This document shows positions 23,901 to 33,726 of a stretch of 64,000 nucleotides of DNA, piece by piece. The translations under genes and the position numbers were made by a program. Numbering within the stretch: the first letter of the stretch is position 1; every line of letters begins with the position of its first letter. The notes under the pieces are model-generated. The model saw nothing but the letters and a program-made list of their open reading frames with translations, ran no database searches and was not told the DNA's origin. The DNA comes from Hordeum vulgare subsp. vulgare. Taxonomy: Eukaryota > Streptophyta > Magnoliopsida > Poales > Poaceae. The DNA lies in contig NC_058519.1 in NCBI RefSeq assembly GCF_904849725.1, forward strand, positions 181,959,703-182,023,702, in the 5' to 3' direction.

Positions 23901-24257
23901 GTCCTCCGCACAGCGTAGCGAAGCTCTGTCAAAGAACCACGTAGCTCCACCGCCACCATGTCGTCATGCTGCCGGAGCTCTCTCCCTCAACCTCTCCCTC
24001 CTCCTTGCTGGATTAAGGTGCGGGAGACGTCACCGGGCTGCACGTGTGTTGAATGCGGAGGTGCCATAGTTCGGCACGTAGATCGGAATCCACCGCGATC
24101 TGAATCGCTGCGAGTACGACTCCATCTACCGCGTTCATAGTAATGCTTCCGCTTAGCGATATGAAGATGCTCTACAACCTCTCTCGTTGCTGGTTTCTCC
24201 ATTGATAGATCCTTGTATGGCGTAGGAATTTTTTTGAATTTACTACGATCCCCAACA
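20967..24257 (+). repeat. Copia LTR2, shared by elements A and B
   Basis: TGTTGGAAATATGCCC...GATCCCCAACA, 1758 bp after removal of solo LTR S2 and its TSD copy. The PPT of A is directly upstream and the PBS of B directly downstream, so this single LTR is both the 3' LTR of A and the 5' LTR of B. The TATA-like site of LTR3 is mutated here (TAGAAATA near 23821). Confidence 0.92.
21128..22655 (-). mobile_element. Solo LTR S2 (C-type gypsy) inside copia LTR2
   Basis: 1528 bp with perfect TSDs GATAG (21123-21127 and 22656-22660). On the minus strand it starts TGATACGTGTCCAACG. It is colinear with the LTRs of element C (33727-35276, 39044-40593), for example in GGTTTTTCCCTTGAAGA and in GGGTTGTCAATCCCTTCAAG. 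No internal region. ORFs inside are LTR sequence. Confidence 0.93.
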
Positions 24258-24259
24258 GA

Positions 24260-24271
24260 TGTATCAGAGCC
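24260..24271 (+). other. Primer binding site of copia B
   Basis: TGTATCAGAGCC is the tRNA-iMet-type site with one G missing, two bases after LTR2. Confidence 0.8.
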
Positions 24272-24656
24272 AAGGTTCTATGCGTAGTTCTATGCACGAG
24301 TAGAACACAATAGTTATGGGCGCTGATTTGTTAACTTGCTTGCCGTTACTAGTCTTATATTTTATCGGCGGTATTGTGGGATGAAGCGGCCCGGTTCGTC
24401 TTTACACGTACGCTTACGTGAGACTGGTTCCATCGACAGACATGCACTTGGTGCATAAGGTGGCTAGCGGGTGTCTGTCTCTCCCACTTTAGTCAAATTG
24501 GATTCGATGAAAAGGGTCCTTATGAAGGGTAAATAGCATTGACATATGAACGTTGTAGCTGTCACGTAGGTGAGAAACGTTCTTGCTAGAAACCCAAACC
24601 AGCCACGTAAAACTTGCAACAACAATTAGAGGACGTCTAACTTGTTTTTGCAGGGT

Positions 24657-24905
24657 ATGCCATGTGATGTGATATGGCCAAAAGGATGTGATGTTACATA
24701 TGTGATGTATGAGATAGATCATGTTCTTCTAATAGGATTCACGACTTGCATGTCAATGAGTATGATAACCGACATGAGCCATAGGAGTTGTCTTGATTTA
24801 TTGTATGAGATGCAACGCCATGTTGATTACTTTACTTTATCGCTAACTTTTAGCTATAGTAGTAGAAGTAATAGTTGGCGTGACAATTTCACAGAGACAC
24901 AATGA
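24657..24905 (+). CDS. Small leader ORF of copia B
   Basis: 82 codons from ATG, the counterpart of 16225-16473 in copy A and identical in length. It lies about 400 bp after the PBS and 590 bp before gag. Its function is unknown, and an upstream ORF affecting gag translation is one possibility. Confidence 0.35.
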   Translation: MPCDVIWPKGCDVTYVMYEIDHVLLIGFTTCMSMSMITDMSHRSCLDLLYEMQRHVDYFTLSLTFSYSSRSNSWRDNFTETQ

Positions 24906-25494
24906 TGGATATCATGGTGTCATGCCGGTGATGATGATGATCATGGTGCCCCGAAGATGGTGATCAAAGAATCAAGATGATATTGGCCATATCATGTCAC
25001 TATATGATTGCATGTGATGTTTATCATGTTTTACATCTTATTGCTTAGAATGACGGTAGCAAATATAAGATGATCCCTCATTAAAATTTTGAGATAAGTA
25101 TTCCCCTAAGTGTGCACCGTTACAAAGGTTCGTTGTCTCGAAGCATCACGTGATGATCGGGTGTGCTAGATTCTAACGTTCGCATACAACGGGTGATAGC
25201 CAGTTTACACACGCAAAACACTTAGGTTCACTCGACGAGCCTAGCATGTACAAACATGGCCTTGAATACGGGAGACCGAAAGGTCGAACATTAGTCGTAT
25301 GGTTGATACGATCAGCATGGAGATGCTCACCATTGATGACTAGTCCGTCTCACGTGATGATCGGATATGGGCTAGTCGACGTGGGTCATGTAACACTTGG
25401 ATGACTAGAGGGATGTCGATCTAAGTGGGAGTTCATTAGTAATTTGATTAGATGAACTTAGTCTAAAATTGTCTTTACAAATATTGTATATTCA

Positions 25495-26082
25495 ATGGCC
25501 AACGCAAATGTCCCATTCAACTTCGACGCGTTCCTAGAGAAAACCAAGCTGAAAGATGATGTGAGAAACTATGCGGACTGGGCTCATAACATAAAGCTCA
25601 TCCTCATGGCTTCCAAGAAGGCATATATCCTTGATGCACCGCTAGGTGATCCTCCCGTTCCTGCGGCAACCCAGGACGTTAGGAACGCTTGGCAGTCACG
25701 GAGTGATGACTACTCTCTCGTTCAATGCGGCATGCTTTACAGTTTAGAACAGGGGATCCAAAGGCGTTTTGAGAAACACGGAGCATATGAGATGTTCGGG
25801 GAGCTGAAACTTGTTTTTCAAGCTCATGCCCTGGTTGAGAGATATGAAGTCTCCGACAAGTTCTTTAGCTGTAAGATGGAGGAAAATAGTTCTGTCAGTG
25901 AGCACATACTCAAAATGTCTGGGTTGCACAACCGCTTGACTCAGTTGGGAGTTGAACTTCCGGATGATGCGGTCATTGATAGAATCCTCCAGTCGCTTCC
26001 ACCTAGCTACAAAGGCTTTGTGATGAATTACAACATGCAAGGGATGGATAAGACTATTCCCGAGTTGTATTCAATGCTGTAA
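25495..26082 (+). pseudogene. gag: gag of copia B (first part)
   Basis: 195 codons from an ATG, starting MANANVPFNFDAFLE, a start I recognise from Angela/BARE-type gag. It includes the UBN2-like capsid core (DDVRNYADWAHNIKLIL, later GVELPDDAVIDRILQSLPPS). It ends at an in-frame TAA (26080-26082) where the reading frame plainly continues into the zinc-knuckle ORF at 26116, so this stop is a mutation and not the natural gag end. The product would form the cytoplasmic virus-like particle. Confidence 0.88.
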
Positions 26083-26115
26083 TCTGCAGAGGTAGAAATC
26101 AAGAAAGAGCATCAA

Positions 26116-26451
26116 GTGTCGATGGTCAATAAGACCACTAGTTTCAAGAAGGGAAAGGGTAAGAAAAGCTTCAAGAAAGACGGCAAAGCCGTTGCCGCGC
26201 CCGGTAAGCCAGTTACCGGGAAGAAGTCAAAGAAAGGACCTAAGCCTGAGACAGAGTGCTACTACTGCAAGGGAACCGGTCACTGGAAGCGGAATTGCCC
26301 CAAGTACTTAGCGGACAAGAAGGCCGGCAACGTCGAAGGTATATGTGATATACTTGTTATTGATGTGTACCTTACCAGCACTCGTAGTAGCACATGGGTA
26401 TTTGATACCGGTGTTGTTGCTCACATTTGCAACTCTAAGCAGGAACTATAG
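26116..26451 (+). pseudogene. gag zinc knuckle and protease start of copia B
   Basis: Same frame as gag. A lysine-rich stretch is followed at 26257 by a CCHC knuckle CYYCKGTGHWKRNC (C-x2-C-x4-H-x4-C, nucleic-acid binding) and at about 26401 by the aspartic protease motif FDTG. It is cut by TAG at 26449-26451. Confidence 0.88.
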
Positions 26452-26478
26452 AACAAGCGTAGGCTGGCTAAGGACAAG

Positions 26479-26970
26479 GTGACGATGCGCGTCGGGAATG
26501 GTTCCATGGTCGATGTGATCGCCGTCGGCACGCTACCTCTACATCTACCTTCGAGATTAGCTATAAACCTTAATAATTGTTATTTAGTACCTTCTATAAG
26601 CATGAACATTGCATCGGGATCTCGCTTGATGCAAGATGGCTACTCATTTAAATATGAGAATAAAGGTTGTTCTATTTATATGAGTGATATGTTTTATGGT
26701 CATGCCCCGCTGGTTAATGGTTTATTCCTGATGAATCTCGATTGTGATGTTACACATATTCATAGTGTGAGTGCGAAAAGATGCAAGGTTGATAATGATA
26801 GTCCCACATACTTGTGGCACTGCCGCCTTGGTCATATTGGCGTAAAACGCATGAAGAAACTCCATACAGATGGACTTTTGGAGTCACTTGATTTTGAATC
26901 ATTTGACACATGTGAACCGTGCCTGATGGGCCAGATGACTAAGACACCGTTCTACAGAATAATGGAGTGA
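26479..26970 (+). pseudogene. Protease rest and pre-integrase zinc domain of copia B
   Basis: Same frame. Near residue 110 it reads LWHCRLGHIGVKRM and near residue 145 CEPCLMGQ: the HHCC zinc-binding pre-integrase domain of copia pol. It ends in TGA at 26968-26970, after which integrase continues in frame. Confidence 0.87.
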
Positions 26971-26979
26971 GCAACTAAC

Positions 26980-27405
26980 TTGTTGGAAATAATACATACC
27001 CATGTATGCGGTCCAATGAGCGTTGAAGCTTGCGATGGCTATCATTATGTTCTCACCCTCACTGATGATTTAAGTAGATATGGATATGTCTACTTAATGA
27101 AGCACAAGTCTGAAACCTTTGAAAAGTTCAAGGAATTTCAGAGTGAGGTGGAGAAGCAACGCGCCAAGAAAATAAAGGTTCTATGATCTGATCGTGGAGG
27201 AGAATATTTGAGTCATGAGTTTGGCACACACCTACGAAAGTGTGGAATTGTTTCACAACTCATGCCGCTTGGCAGACCGCAACGTAACGGTGTGTCTGAA
27301 CATCGTAATCGCACTTTATTGGATATGGTGCGGTCTATGATGTCTCTTACCGATTTACCGCTATATTTTGGGGATATGCATTGGAAACTGCCACATTCAT
27401 TTTAA
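26980..27405 (+). pseudogene. Integrase catalytic core of copia B
   Basis: Two same-frame pieces (26980-27186, 27208-27405) split by a TGA. The first catalytic Asp lies in LTLTDDLSRYGY, the second after the stop in SDRGGEY (D at about 27189), and the Glu in NGVSEHRNR. All three DDE residues are therefore present although the frame is closed. A frameshift near 27381-27405 moves the rest into the next frame. Confidence 0.87.
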
Positions 27406-27833
27406 ATAGGGCACCGTCTAAATCCGTTGAGACGACACTGTATGCATTATGGTTTGGCAAGAAACCTAAGGTGTCGTTTCTTAAAGTTTGGGGCTGCAAT
27501 GCTTACGTGAAGAAACTTCAACCAGAGAAGCTCGAACCCAAAGCGGAAAAATGCGGCTTCATAGGATACCCTAAGGAAACTATTGGGTACACCTTTTATC
27601 TTAGATCCGAAGGCAAGATCTTTGTTGCTAAGAACGGAACCTTTCTAGAGAAAGAGTTTCTCTCTAAAGAAGTAAGTGGGAGGAAAATAGAACTTGATGA
27701 GGTAGTTGTACCCCCTCTTGAACCGGAGAGTAGCGTGGCGCAAGAAAATGTTTCTGAGGCACATGCACCGGCTAGAGATGAAGTTAATGATGATGATCAT
27801 GACACTTCGGATCAAGTTGCTATTGAACCTTGA
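27381..27833 (+). pseudogene. Integrase C-terminus and RT linker of copia B
   Basis: After the frameshift it reads TATFILNRAPSKSVETT and later CGFIGYPKET, the copia integrase C-terminal region, then an acidic low-complexity linker (VNDDDHDTSDQ). It ends at TGA 27831-27833. Confidence 0.85.
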
Positions 27834-27881
27834 AGGTCGACAAGGGTACGTTCCACACCAAAGTGGTTCGGCAACCTTGTC

Positions 27882-28196
27882 ATGGAAATCATGTTGTTAG
27901 AAAACAGTGAACCTTCGAACTATGAAGAAGCAATAGTGGGCCCGGATTCCAACAAATGGCTTGAGGCCATGAAATCCGACATAGCATCCATGTATGAGAA
28001 CAAAATATGGACTTTGGTGGACTTGCCCTATGATCGGCGAGCCATAGAAAATAAATGGATCTTCAATAAGAAAACTGACGCGGATGGTAATGTGACCATC
28101 TATAACGCTCGACTTGTCACTAAGGGTTATCGACAAGTTCAAGGGATTGACTACGATGAGACCTTCTCACCCGTAGCGATGCTGAAGTCAGTCTGA
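27882..28196 (+). pseudogene. Reverse transcriptase N-terminal part of copia B
   Basis: Reads VGPDSNKWLEAMKSD and then ARLVTKGYRQVQGIDYDETF, the fingers of copia RT. It is terminated by TGA 28194-28196. The next readable stretch (about 28242-28275) is QMDVKTAFLNG, which holds the first RT catalytic Asp. Confidence 0.88.
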
Positions 28197-28766
28197 ATCA
28201 TGTTAGCAATTGCCGCATTTTATGATTATGAAATCTGGCAAATGGATGTCAAAACAGCATTCCTGAATGGCTCTCTTAAATAAAAATTGTCTATGATACA
28301 ACCGGAAGGTTTTGTCGATCCTAGCAGTGCTAACAAGGTATGCAAGCTCCAACACTCCATCTATGGGCTGGTGCAAGCATCTCGGAGTTGGAACATTCGC
28401 TTTGATGAGGTGATCAAAGCGTTTGGGTTTATATAGACTTATGGAAAAGCCTGTATTTACAAGAAAGTGAGTGGGAGCTCTGTATCATTTCTCATATTAT
28501 ATGTGGATGACATATTGTTGGTGGAAAATGATATAGAACTATTGGAAAGCATCAAGTCCTATTTGAATAAGAGTTTTTCAATGAAGGACCTTGGAGAAGC
28601 TGCTTACATATTAGGCATCAATATCTATACAGATAGATCGAGACGCCTCATAGGTCTTTCACAAAGCACATACCTTGATGATATATTGAAGAAGTTCAAT
28701 ATGGAAAAGGCTAAGAAGGGGTTCTTGCCTGTATTGCAAGGTGTGAGGTTGAGTGCGACTCAATGA
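28197..28766 (+). pseudogene. Reverse transcriptase palm and thumb of copia B
   Basis: Holds QMDVKTAFLNG (about 28242), a stop near 28281, then YVDDILL at about 28500, the intact paired aspartates of the active site, and the thumb (SMKDLGEAAYILGINIY). The ORF from 28467 opens at a GTG and is simply the longest open piece. Confidence 0.87.
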
Positions 28767-28966
28767 CCGACCACGGCGGAAGATAGAGAAAAGATGAGTA
28801 CCGTCCCCTATGCTTCAGCCATAAGCTCTATCATGTATGCCATGCCGTGTACCTGACCTGATGTGAACCTTGCCATAAGTTTGGTAGGGAGGTACCAGAG
28901 TGATCCAGGAGTGGATCACTGGCAGCGGTCAAGAATATCCTAAAGTACCTGAAAAGGACTAAATAT

Positions 28967-29353
28967 ATGCTTCTTGTTTATGGAGGTGCCGAAGAGCTTG
29001 TCATAAAGGGCTACATCGATGCTATCTTCGATACAGATCCGGATGACTCCAAGTCACAAACCGGATACGTGTTCATTTTGAATAATGGGGCAGTAAGTTG
29101 GTGCAGTTGCAAGCAAAGCGTCGTGGCGGCATCTACATGTGAAGAAGAGTACATAGCTGCTTCGGAAGCACCACAGGAAGGAGTCTGGAGGAAGGAGTTC
29201 ATCACCGACCTAGGAGTGATTCCAAGTGCGTTGGACCCAATGACTCTGTTCTATGACAACACTGGAGCTATTGCTATTGCAAAGGAGCCCAGGTTTCACA
29301 AGAAGACCAAGCACATCAAGCGTCGCTTCAACTCCATTCGTGGATACATCTAG
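28967..29353 (+). pseudogene. RNase H of copia B
   Basis: Reads YIDAIFDTDPDDSKSQTGY and later AASTCEEEYIAASEA: the RNase H D and E residues in copia context. It is in a third frame, so a second frameshift lies between 28766 and 28967. The natural C-terminus is near 29351, about 160 bp before LTR3. Confidence 0.87.
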
Positions 29354-29499
29354 GATGGAGATATAGATATTTGTAAAGTACATACGGATCTGAATGTCGT
29401 AGACCCGTTGACTAAGCCTCTTCCACGGGGAAAGCATGATCAGCACCAGAACTCTATGGGTGTTCGATTCATCACAATGTAACTAGATTATTAACTCTA

Positions 29500-29514
29500 A
29501 TGCAAGTGGGAGAC
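29500..29514 (+). other. Polypurine tract of copia B
   Basis: GCAAGTGGGAGAC sits directly before LTR3, as in copy A. Confidence 0.78.
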
Positions 29515-31259
29515 TATTATAAATATGCCCTAGAGGCAATAATAAAGTAGTTATTATTATATTTCCAGTTCATGATAATTGTCTATTATTCATGCTATAA
29601 TTGTATTAACCAGAAACCATAATACCTGTGTGAATATATAGATCACAATGTGTCCCTAGTGAGCCTCTAGTTGGTTAGATCGTTGATCAATAGATGATCA
29701 TGGTTTCTTGATCATGGACATTGGAGGTCATTGATAACGGGATTACATCATTGGAGAATGATGTGATGGAGAAGACCCAATCCTAAGCATAGCACTAAAT
29801 CGTGTTCTTCGCTTGCTAAAGCTTTTCTAATGTCAAGTATCATTTCCTTAGACCTTGAGATTGTGCAACTCTCGGATACCGTAGGGGTGCTTTGGGTGTA
29901 CCAAACGTCACAACGTAACTGGGTGATTATAAAGGTGCACTAGGGTATCTCCGAAAGTGTCTGTTGAGTTGTACGAATCAAGACCGAGATTTGTCACTCT
30001 GTGTGACGGAGAGGTATCTGTGGGCCCACTCGGTAATCCATCATCATACTGAGCTCAGTATGACTAAGGGGTTATCCATGGAATGATGTGTTACGGAACG
30101 AGTAAAGAGACTTGCCGGTAAGGAGATTGAACAAGGTATAGGGATACCAACGATCGAATCTCGGGAAAGTATCATACCGATAGACAAAGGGAATTGCATA
30201 CGGGATTGATTGAATCCTTGAAAAATCGTGGTTCATCCGATGAGATCATCATGGAACATGTGGGAACCAACATGGATATCCAGACCCCGTTGTTGGTTAT
30301 TCGCCGGAGAGATGTCTCGGTCATGTCTGCATGTCTCCGAACCCGTAGGGTCTACACACTTAAGGTTTGATGATGCCAGGGTTATAGGGAAATATTGTAT
30401 GTGGTTACCGAAGGTTGTTTGGAGTCCCGGATGAGATCCCGGACGTCATGAGGAGCTCCGAAATGGTCCAGAGGTAAAGATTTGTATATAGGAAGTGAGA
30501 TTTTGGACACCGGAAATGTTCCGGGCGTCACCGGTAACGTACCGGGACCACTGGAAGGGTTCCGGGGGTCTACGTGGAGGGGCCACCAGCCCCAAAGGCT
30601 AGCATGGGGCAGTAGGTGGAAGGGAACCAACCCATAGTGGGCTCGTGCGCCTCCCACCTAGGCCCAAGGCACAAGGAGAGGTGGAAGGGGGCATACCCTA
30701 GGCGCAGGAGGGGCCCAAGGCCCGCCTAGGTTGCCACCCTCCTCTCCCTGCCCTGGTCGTCGCCCCCCTGTCCATCTAGGGCTGCCGCCACCCCTATGGA
30801 GGGAACCCTAGGGGTGCGCACCCTCTCTCCTTCCCTCCTATAAATACACGAACTCTTTCTCTCTCGGCACAGCCCTACCCCTCTCTCTCCTCGTCCTCCG
30901 CACAGCTTAGCGAAGCTCTATTGGAGAACCACGTAGCTCCACCGCCACCACGCCGTCTTTCTTCCGGAGCTCTCTCCCTCAACCTCTCCCTCCTCCTTGC
31001 TGGATCAAGGTGCGGGAGACGTCATCGGGCTGCACGTGTGTTGAACGCGTAGGTGCCGTAGTTCGGCACGTAGATCGGAATCCACCACGATCTGAATCAC
31101 TGCGAGTACGACTCCATCGACCACGTTCATAGTAACGCTTCTGCTTAGCGATCTTCAAAGGTATGAAGATGATCTATAACCTCTCTCGTTGTTGGTTTCT
31201 CCATAGATAGATCCTTGTATGGCGTAGGAATTTTTTTGAATTTACTATGATCCCCAAGA
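29515..31259 (+). repeat. Copia LTR3
   Basis: 1745 bp, uninterrupted. Its terminal dinucleotides are mutated at both ends (TA...GA instead of TG...CA). A TATAAATA box is kept at 30839-30846. It carries the segment of about 285 bp that LTR1 lacks. Confidence 0.9.
30839..30846 (+). promoter_or_regulatory. TATA box of copia LTR3
   Basis: TATAAATA follows a C-rich stretch and precedes a pyrimidine-rich leader. It corresponds to TATATATA in LTR1 (about 15179) and to the mutated TAGAAATA in LTR2. Confidence 0.6.
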
Positions 31260-31429
31260 CCCCACTCGTCAGAGTTAACAGTCAAGCCATTGACCCGACG
31301 GCAACGTTTGTTGTGACCAATTCTGAGGGTTTCGGACAAGGGAGTGGGGAAAACTGAGCAAAATTTAAGAGCGCGGGGATGAATGAGTTGAGCTAAGGAA
31401 CCAGGGGCACAAACTTAAAAATCCCAATT
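31260..31429. other. Unassigned sequence right of the copia tandem
   Basis: No TSD of LTR1 is found here and I see no ORF or repeat I can name. It ends in a purine-rich run that leads into the relic at 31430. Confidence 0.3.
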
Positions 31430-31587
31430 TAAAAAGGGAGGAAAAGAAAAAAGAAAAGAAAAATAAATAAATGAGAGAAAAGAGAGAAGGGATAGTGCTA
31501 CTACCTCTTTTTCCACACTTGTGCTTCAATGTAGCACCATGTTTTTAATATAGAGTCTCATGTTTTGTTACTTCCATATGCTAGTGG
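31430..31587 (+). mobile_element. Relic of a C/D-type gypsy internal region
   Basis: The purine run followed by CCACACTTGTGCTTCAATGTAGCACCATG matches element D at about 46030-46140 and, on the opposite strand, element C at about 36010-36130. It is cut on the right at CTAGTGG by the LTR starting at 31588. Confidence 0.7.
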
Positions 31588-32584
31588 TGTAAGTGCATCT
31601 AGTGCCCCTTACTGATTTTGGTGTATCGAAGACTTACAAGTTAGAGACTAATGTGTTGGTGAGTTTACACATACTCTATAAGTCGGTGAGGAGTTTGAGT
31701 TATTCTAAGAATATCGACCCCTAAAAATGAATGTCTTTGGTTGAAGACTTTGGTAATTCCTTGAAGACTTTGAAAGTGAGGAAATTGGTGTGTCCGTGAA
31801 GAAATTGATACGAGGACTTTGAAGCGTGAAGACTTTTGTTTTTGTAGTTTCATTTCCTTTCTCTTGAGTTATAGGAACACCGTACTGTTAAAGGGGTTGA
31901 GGTAAAACTAAGGAAAAGTTTCCAAGTGATGCTCATCTCAAAGACTACACATACCCAATCCTTTGAGTGAAGCCTTTGGAAATCTTTTACACTTTAGTCA
32001 AATTCTTCAGTGAGAGAGACTAAGATTTTCTGGTATGTAAGGAATTTTCTATAACTGAGGAGTTAGGTTTTCGCCACTGCGGATTACCTACAAGTGAGGA
32101 ATATGAGTGACATGAGGATTTACACAGTTGAAAGATTCCAACCGTTGCTGCACCGCGCGCCAGCTGTCCCTAACCTTATGCACGTAATGGCCATATCATT
32201 AGGACATTTATGTCAAATCATGTTGGGATTGCTCCCAGGCTATAAATAGCCGCCCCCATAACCACTAGGTGGTTGGCTGCTCCAAGAAAAAAACTAACAC
32301 TTGTCATTTGAGAGCAACCCATTCCTTGAAGACTAAGAGAGAAAACCATCAGTGAGAAAAAAACCGAAACACTCAAACCAAAAACCAAAATCCCCAAAGT
32401 GATTGAGCATCACTCAATAGATTATTCTTGTGTGGAACCGACGATTGTTACCTTTGAGGACTGTGCATCCTCCAAACGGTTAGGCGTCATGGTCTAGAGC
32501 ATCCAACAGTCAATTGTGGATCGCTGGGTGACCGAGTTTGTGAGGGTTTAGAAGTCTGCCCTAAAGACTTATTATCGGTGCAGG
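31588..32584 (+). mobile_element. LTR of an unassigned retroelement, probably partial
   Basis: Starts TGTAAGTGCATCTAGTGCCC, an LTR start I recognise as common in Triticeae. GAAGACTTTG recurs several times. A TATA box TATAAATAG lies at 32241-32250. No matching TSD or clean CA end was found, and it runs into the reverse LTR at 32585. Confidence 0.6.
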
Positions 32585-33457
32585 TGTGTGTACTCGATCA
32601 CCTATGGGACCCTTGGACCCTTCGTGGTTCAGCGGGGAGATCGCATGGAACAAAGAGCAGAAACTACAAGGCAGAACGATGATGAGACTCGGGCATTTAC
32701 CCAGGTCTGGGCCGCTGAGAAGCGTAAAACCCTACTCCTACTTTCATGTATTGATTTGGGGAAGATGAAGTTTACACGGCGTTCTCCCCCAGCAAGGGTT
32801 GCCGTGGAGAGTTACTGTGCGTGCTAATACTTCTAGAGTCCTAAATCCCCTGGGTCTGAATCCTCGGAGTGTGGATTCATGTGCTAGGTTTCCTTGGGCC
32901 TCCTTTTATAGATCAAGTGGTGTCCACAGTGGAAAACATACATGCTTCGATAGCTAACAGTGCTATCATACCTAACTCTGGCACTCAAGACAGGATGCCA
33001 TAAATGTAGCCTTAGGTGGCGAGCGGGGGTGCGTTCCTCGCAAGCTCCTGCCACCTATTAGCTGGTCGTGGCCTGGTGTCTTGACGCGCCTGTGGACGGG
33101 TGTCAATTGGTCGTAATGTGTCTTCCGATGCGTCGCCACGTATCTGGAGAGAGCCACCTAGACATCTGGGAGCTCGACACCTCTGGTATAACGAGGAGGT
33201 GGAGTGATGGAAGATTGTCTCGCGCTTGCCGGGGAGGCGACTTGCTGGGTCTTGTAGATGATGCTCGTTCCTTCGTCCCTGGCACGTGCCGGGGATTCTT
33301 GGCCCGTCTTGGGCCCATATTGGTCTGCTTCTGTAGGTCTTGCCGGCGTCTGGTTCCGTCTATTTGCTTGGGTTGGTGGTTTCCCTTGAGGGGTTATGCT
33401 CTTAATGCGAGTGCAAAAGTCACGGGCACTAGGTACCCCATTACTAGCGCACCGACA
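32585..33457 (-). mobile_element. Probable solo LTR in reverse orientation
   Basis: On the minus strand it starts TGTCGGTGCGCTAGTAATGG and ends ACACACA. A minus-strand TATAAAA (plus 32904-32910) is followed by GGAGGCCCAAGG, a typical LTR core promoter. Flanks GCAGG and GGAGC match at only three of five bases, so the exact ends are uncertain. ORFs at 33068-33541 and on the minus strand are not family-like. Confidence 0.5.
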
Positions 33458-33726
33458 GGAGCCCCCCGGCCTGGCCCATACGTGCTCGCCCAACACTGTT
33501 GGGTCAGGCCCAAAGTTCATGCACATGCATGGAATTTCTAAGGGGCAACCACCAACCCACTATTCTAAACTGCCCCACCACTACACGCTATTTCCGCCAC
33601 GCGTGCTGCATGCATTACGAGAATCTTACGGCGGGTGCGCGTGACTTAAAGGCCTAGTCATGGCAGAAGCCACAATGTCATGGATTGGATTGATGGGGCG
33701 GTTACCTGTTCACCCGCGATGATGGG
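33458..33726 (+). other. Former 5' flank of the B3-domain gene
   Basis: This sequence was contiguous with 40599 onward before element C inserted, because the TSD ATGGG (33722-33726 and 40594-40598) joins them. It would have supplied the gene's upstream region. No clear TATA box is visible. Confidence 0.5.

Larger units (their letters stand above)
24258..29514 (+). mobile_element. Internal region of copia element B
   Basis: 5257 bp: a leader of about 1.2 kb, then gag-protease-integrase-RT-RNase H, the Ty1-copia order. The polyprotein would be read in one frame from 25495. Lesions visible are stops at 26080-26082, 26449-26451, 26968-26970, 27184-27186, 27831-27833 and 28194-28196, a frameshift at about 27381-27405 and another between 28766 and 28967. 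Confidence 0.9.
961..31259 (+). mobile_element. Tandem pair of Angela/BARE-like Ty1-copia elements sharing the middle LTR
   Basis: Order: LTR1 (961-1905 plus 15080-15824), internal A (15825-20966), LTR2 (20967-24257), internal B (24258-29514), LTR3 (29515-31259). Each internal region begins with a tRNA-iMet-type primer site and ends with the same polypurine tract, and each LTR is about 1.7 kb once nested insertions are removed. Five bases before LTR1 are GCATG and five after LTR3 are CCCCA, so no TSD frames the structure. That fits recombination between two elements rather than a single insertion. Family assignment rests on recognising the LTR start and the gag start. Angela, BARE and WIS are close relatives and I cannot choose among them. 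Confidence 0.9.

Noticed and set aside
33068..33541. 157-codon ORF and its minus-strand partner
   Set aside because: They sit in a probable reverse LTR with a TATA box on the minus strand. Both strands are open and neither resembles a protein family.
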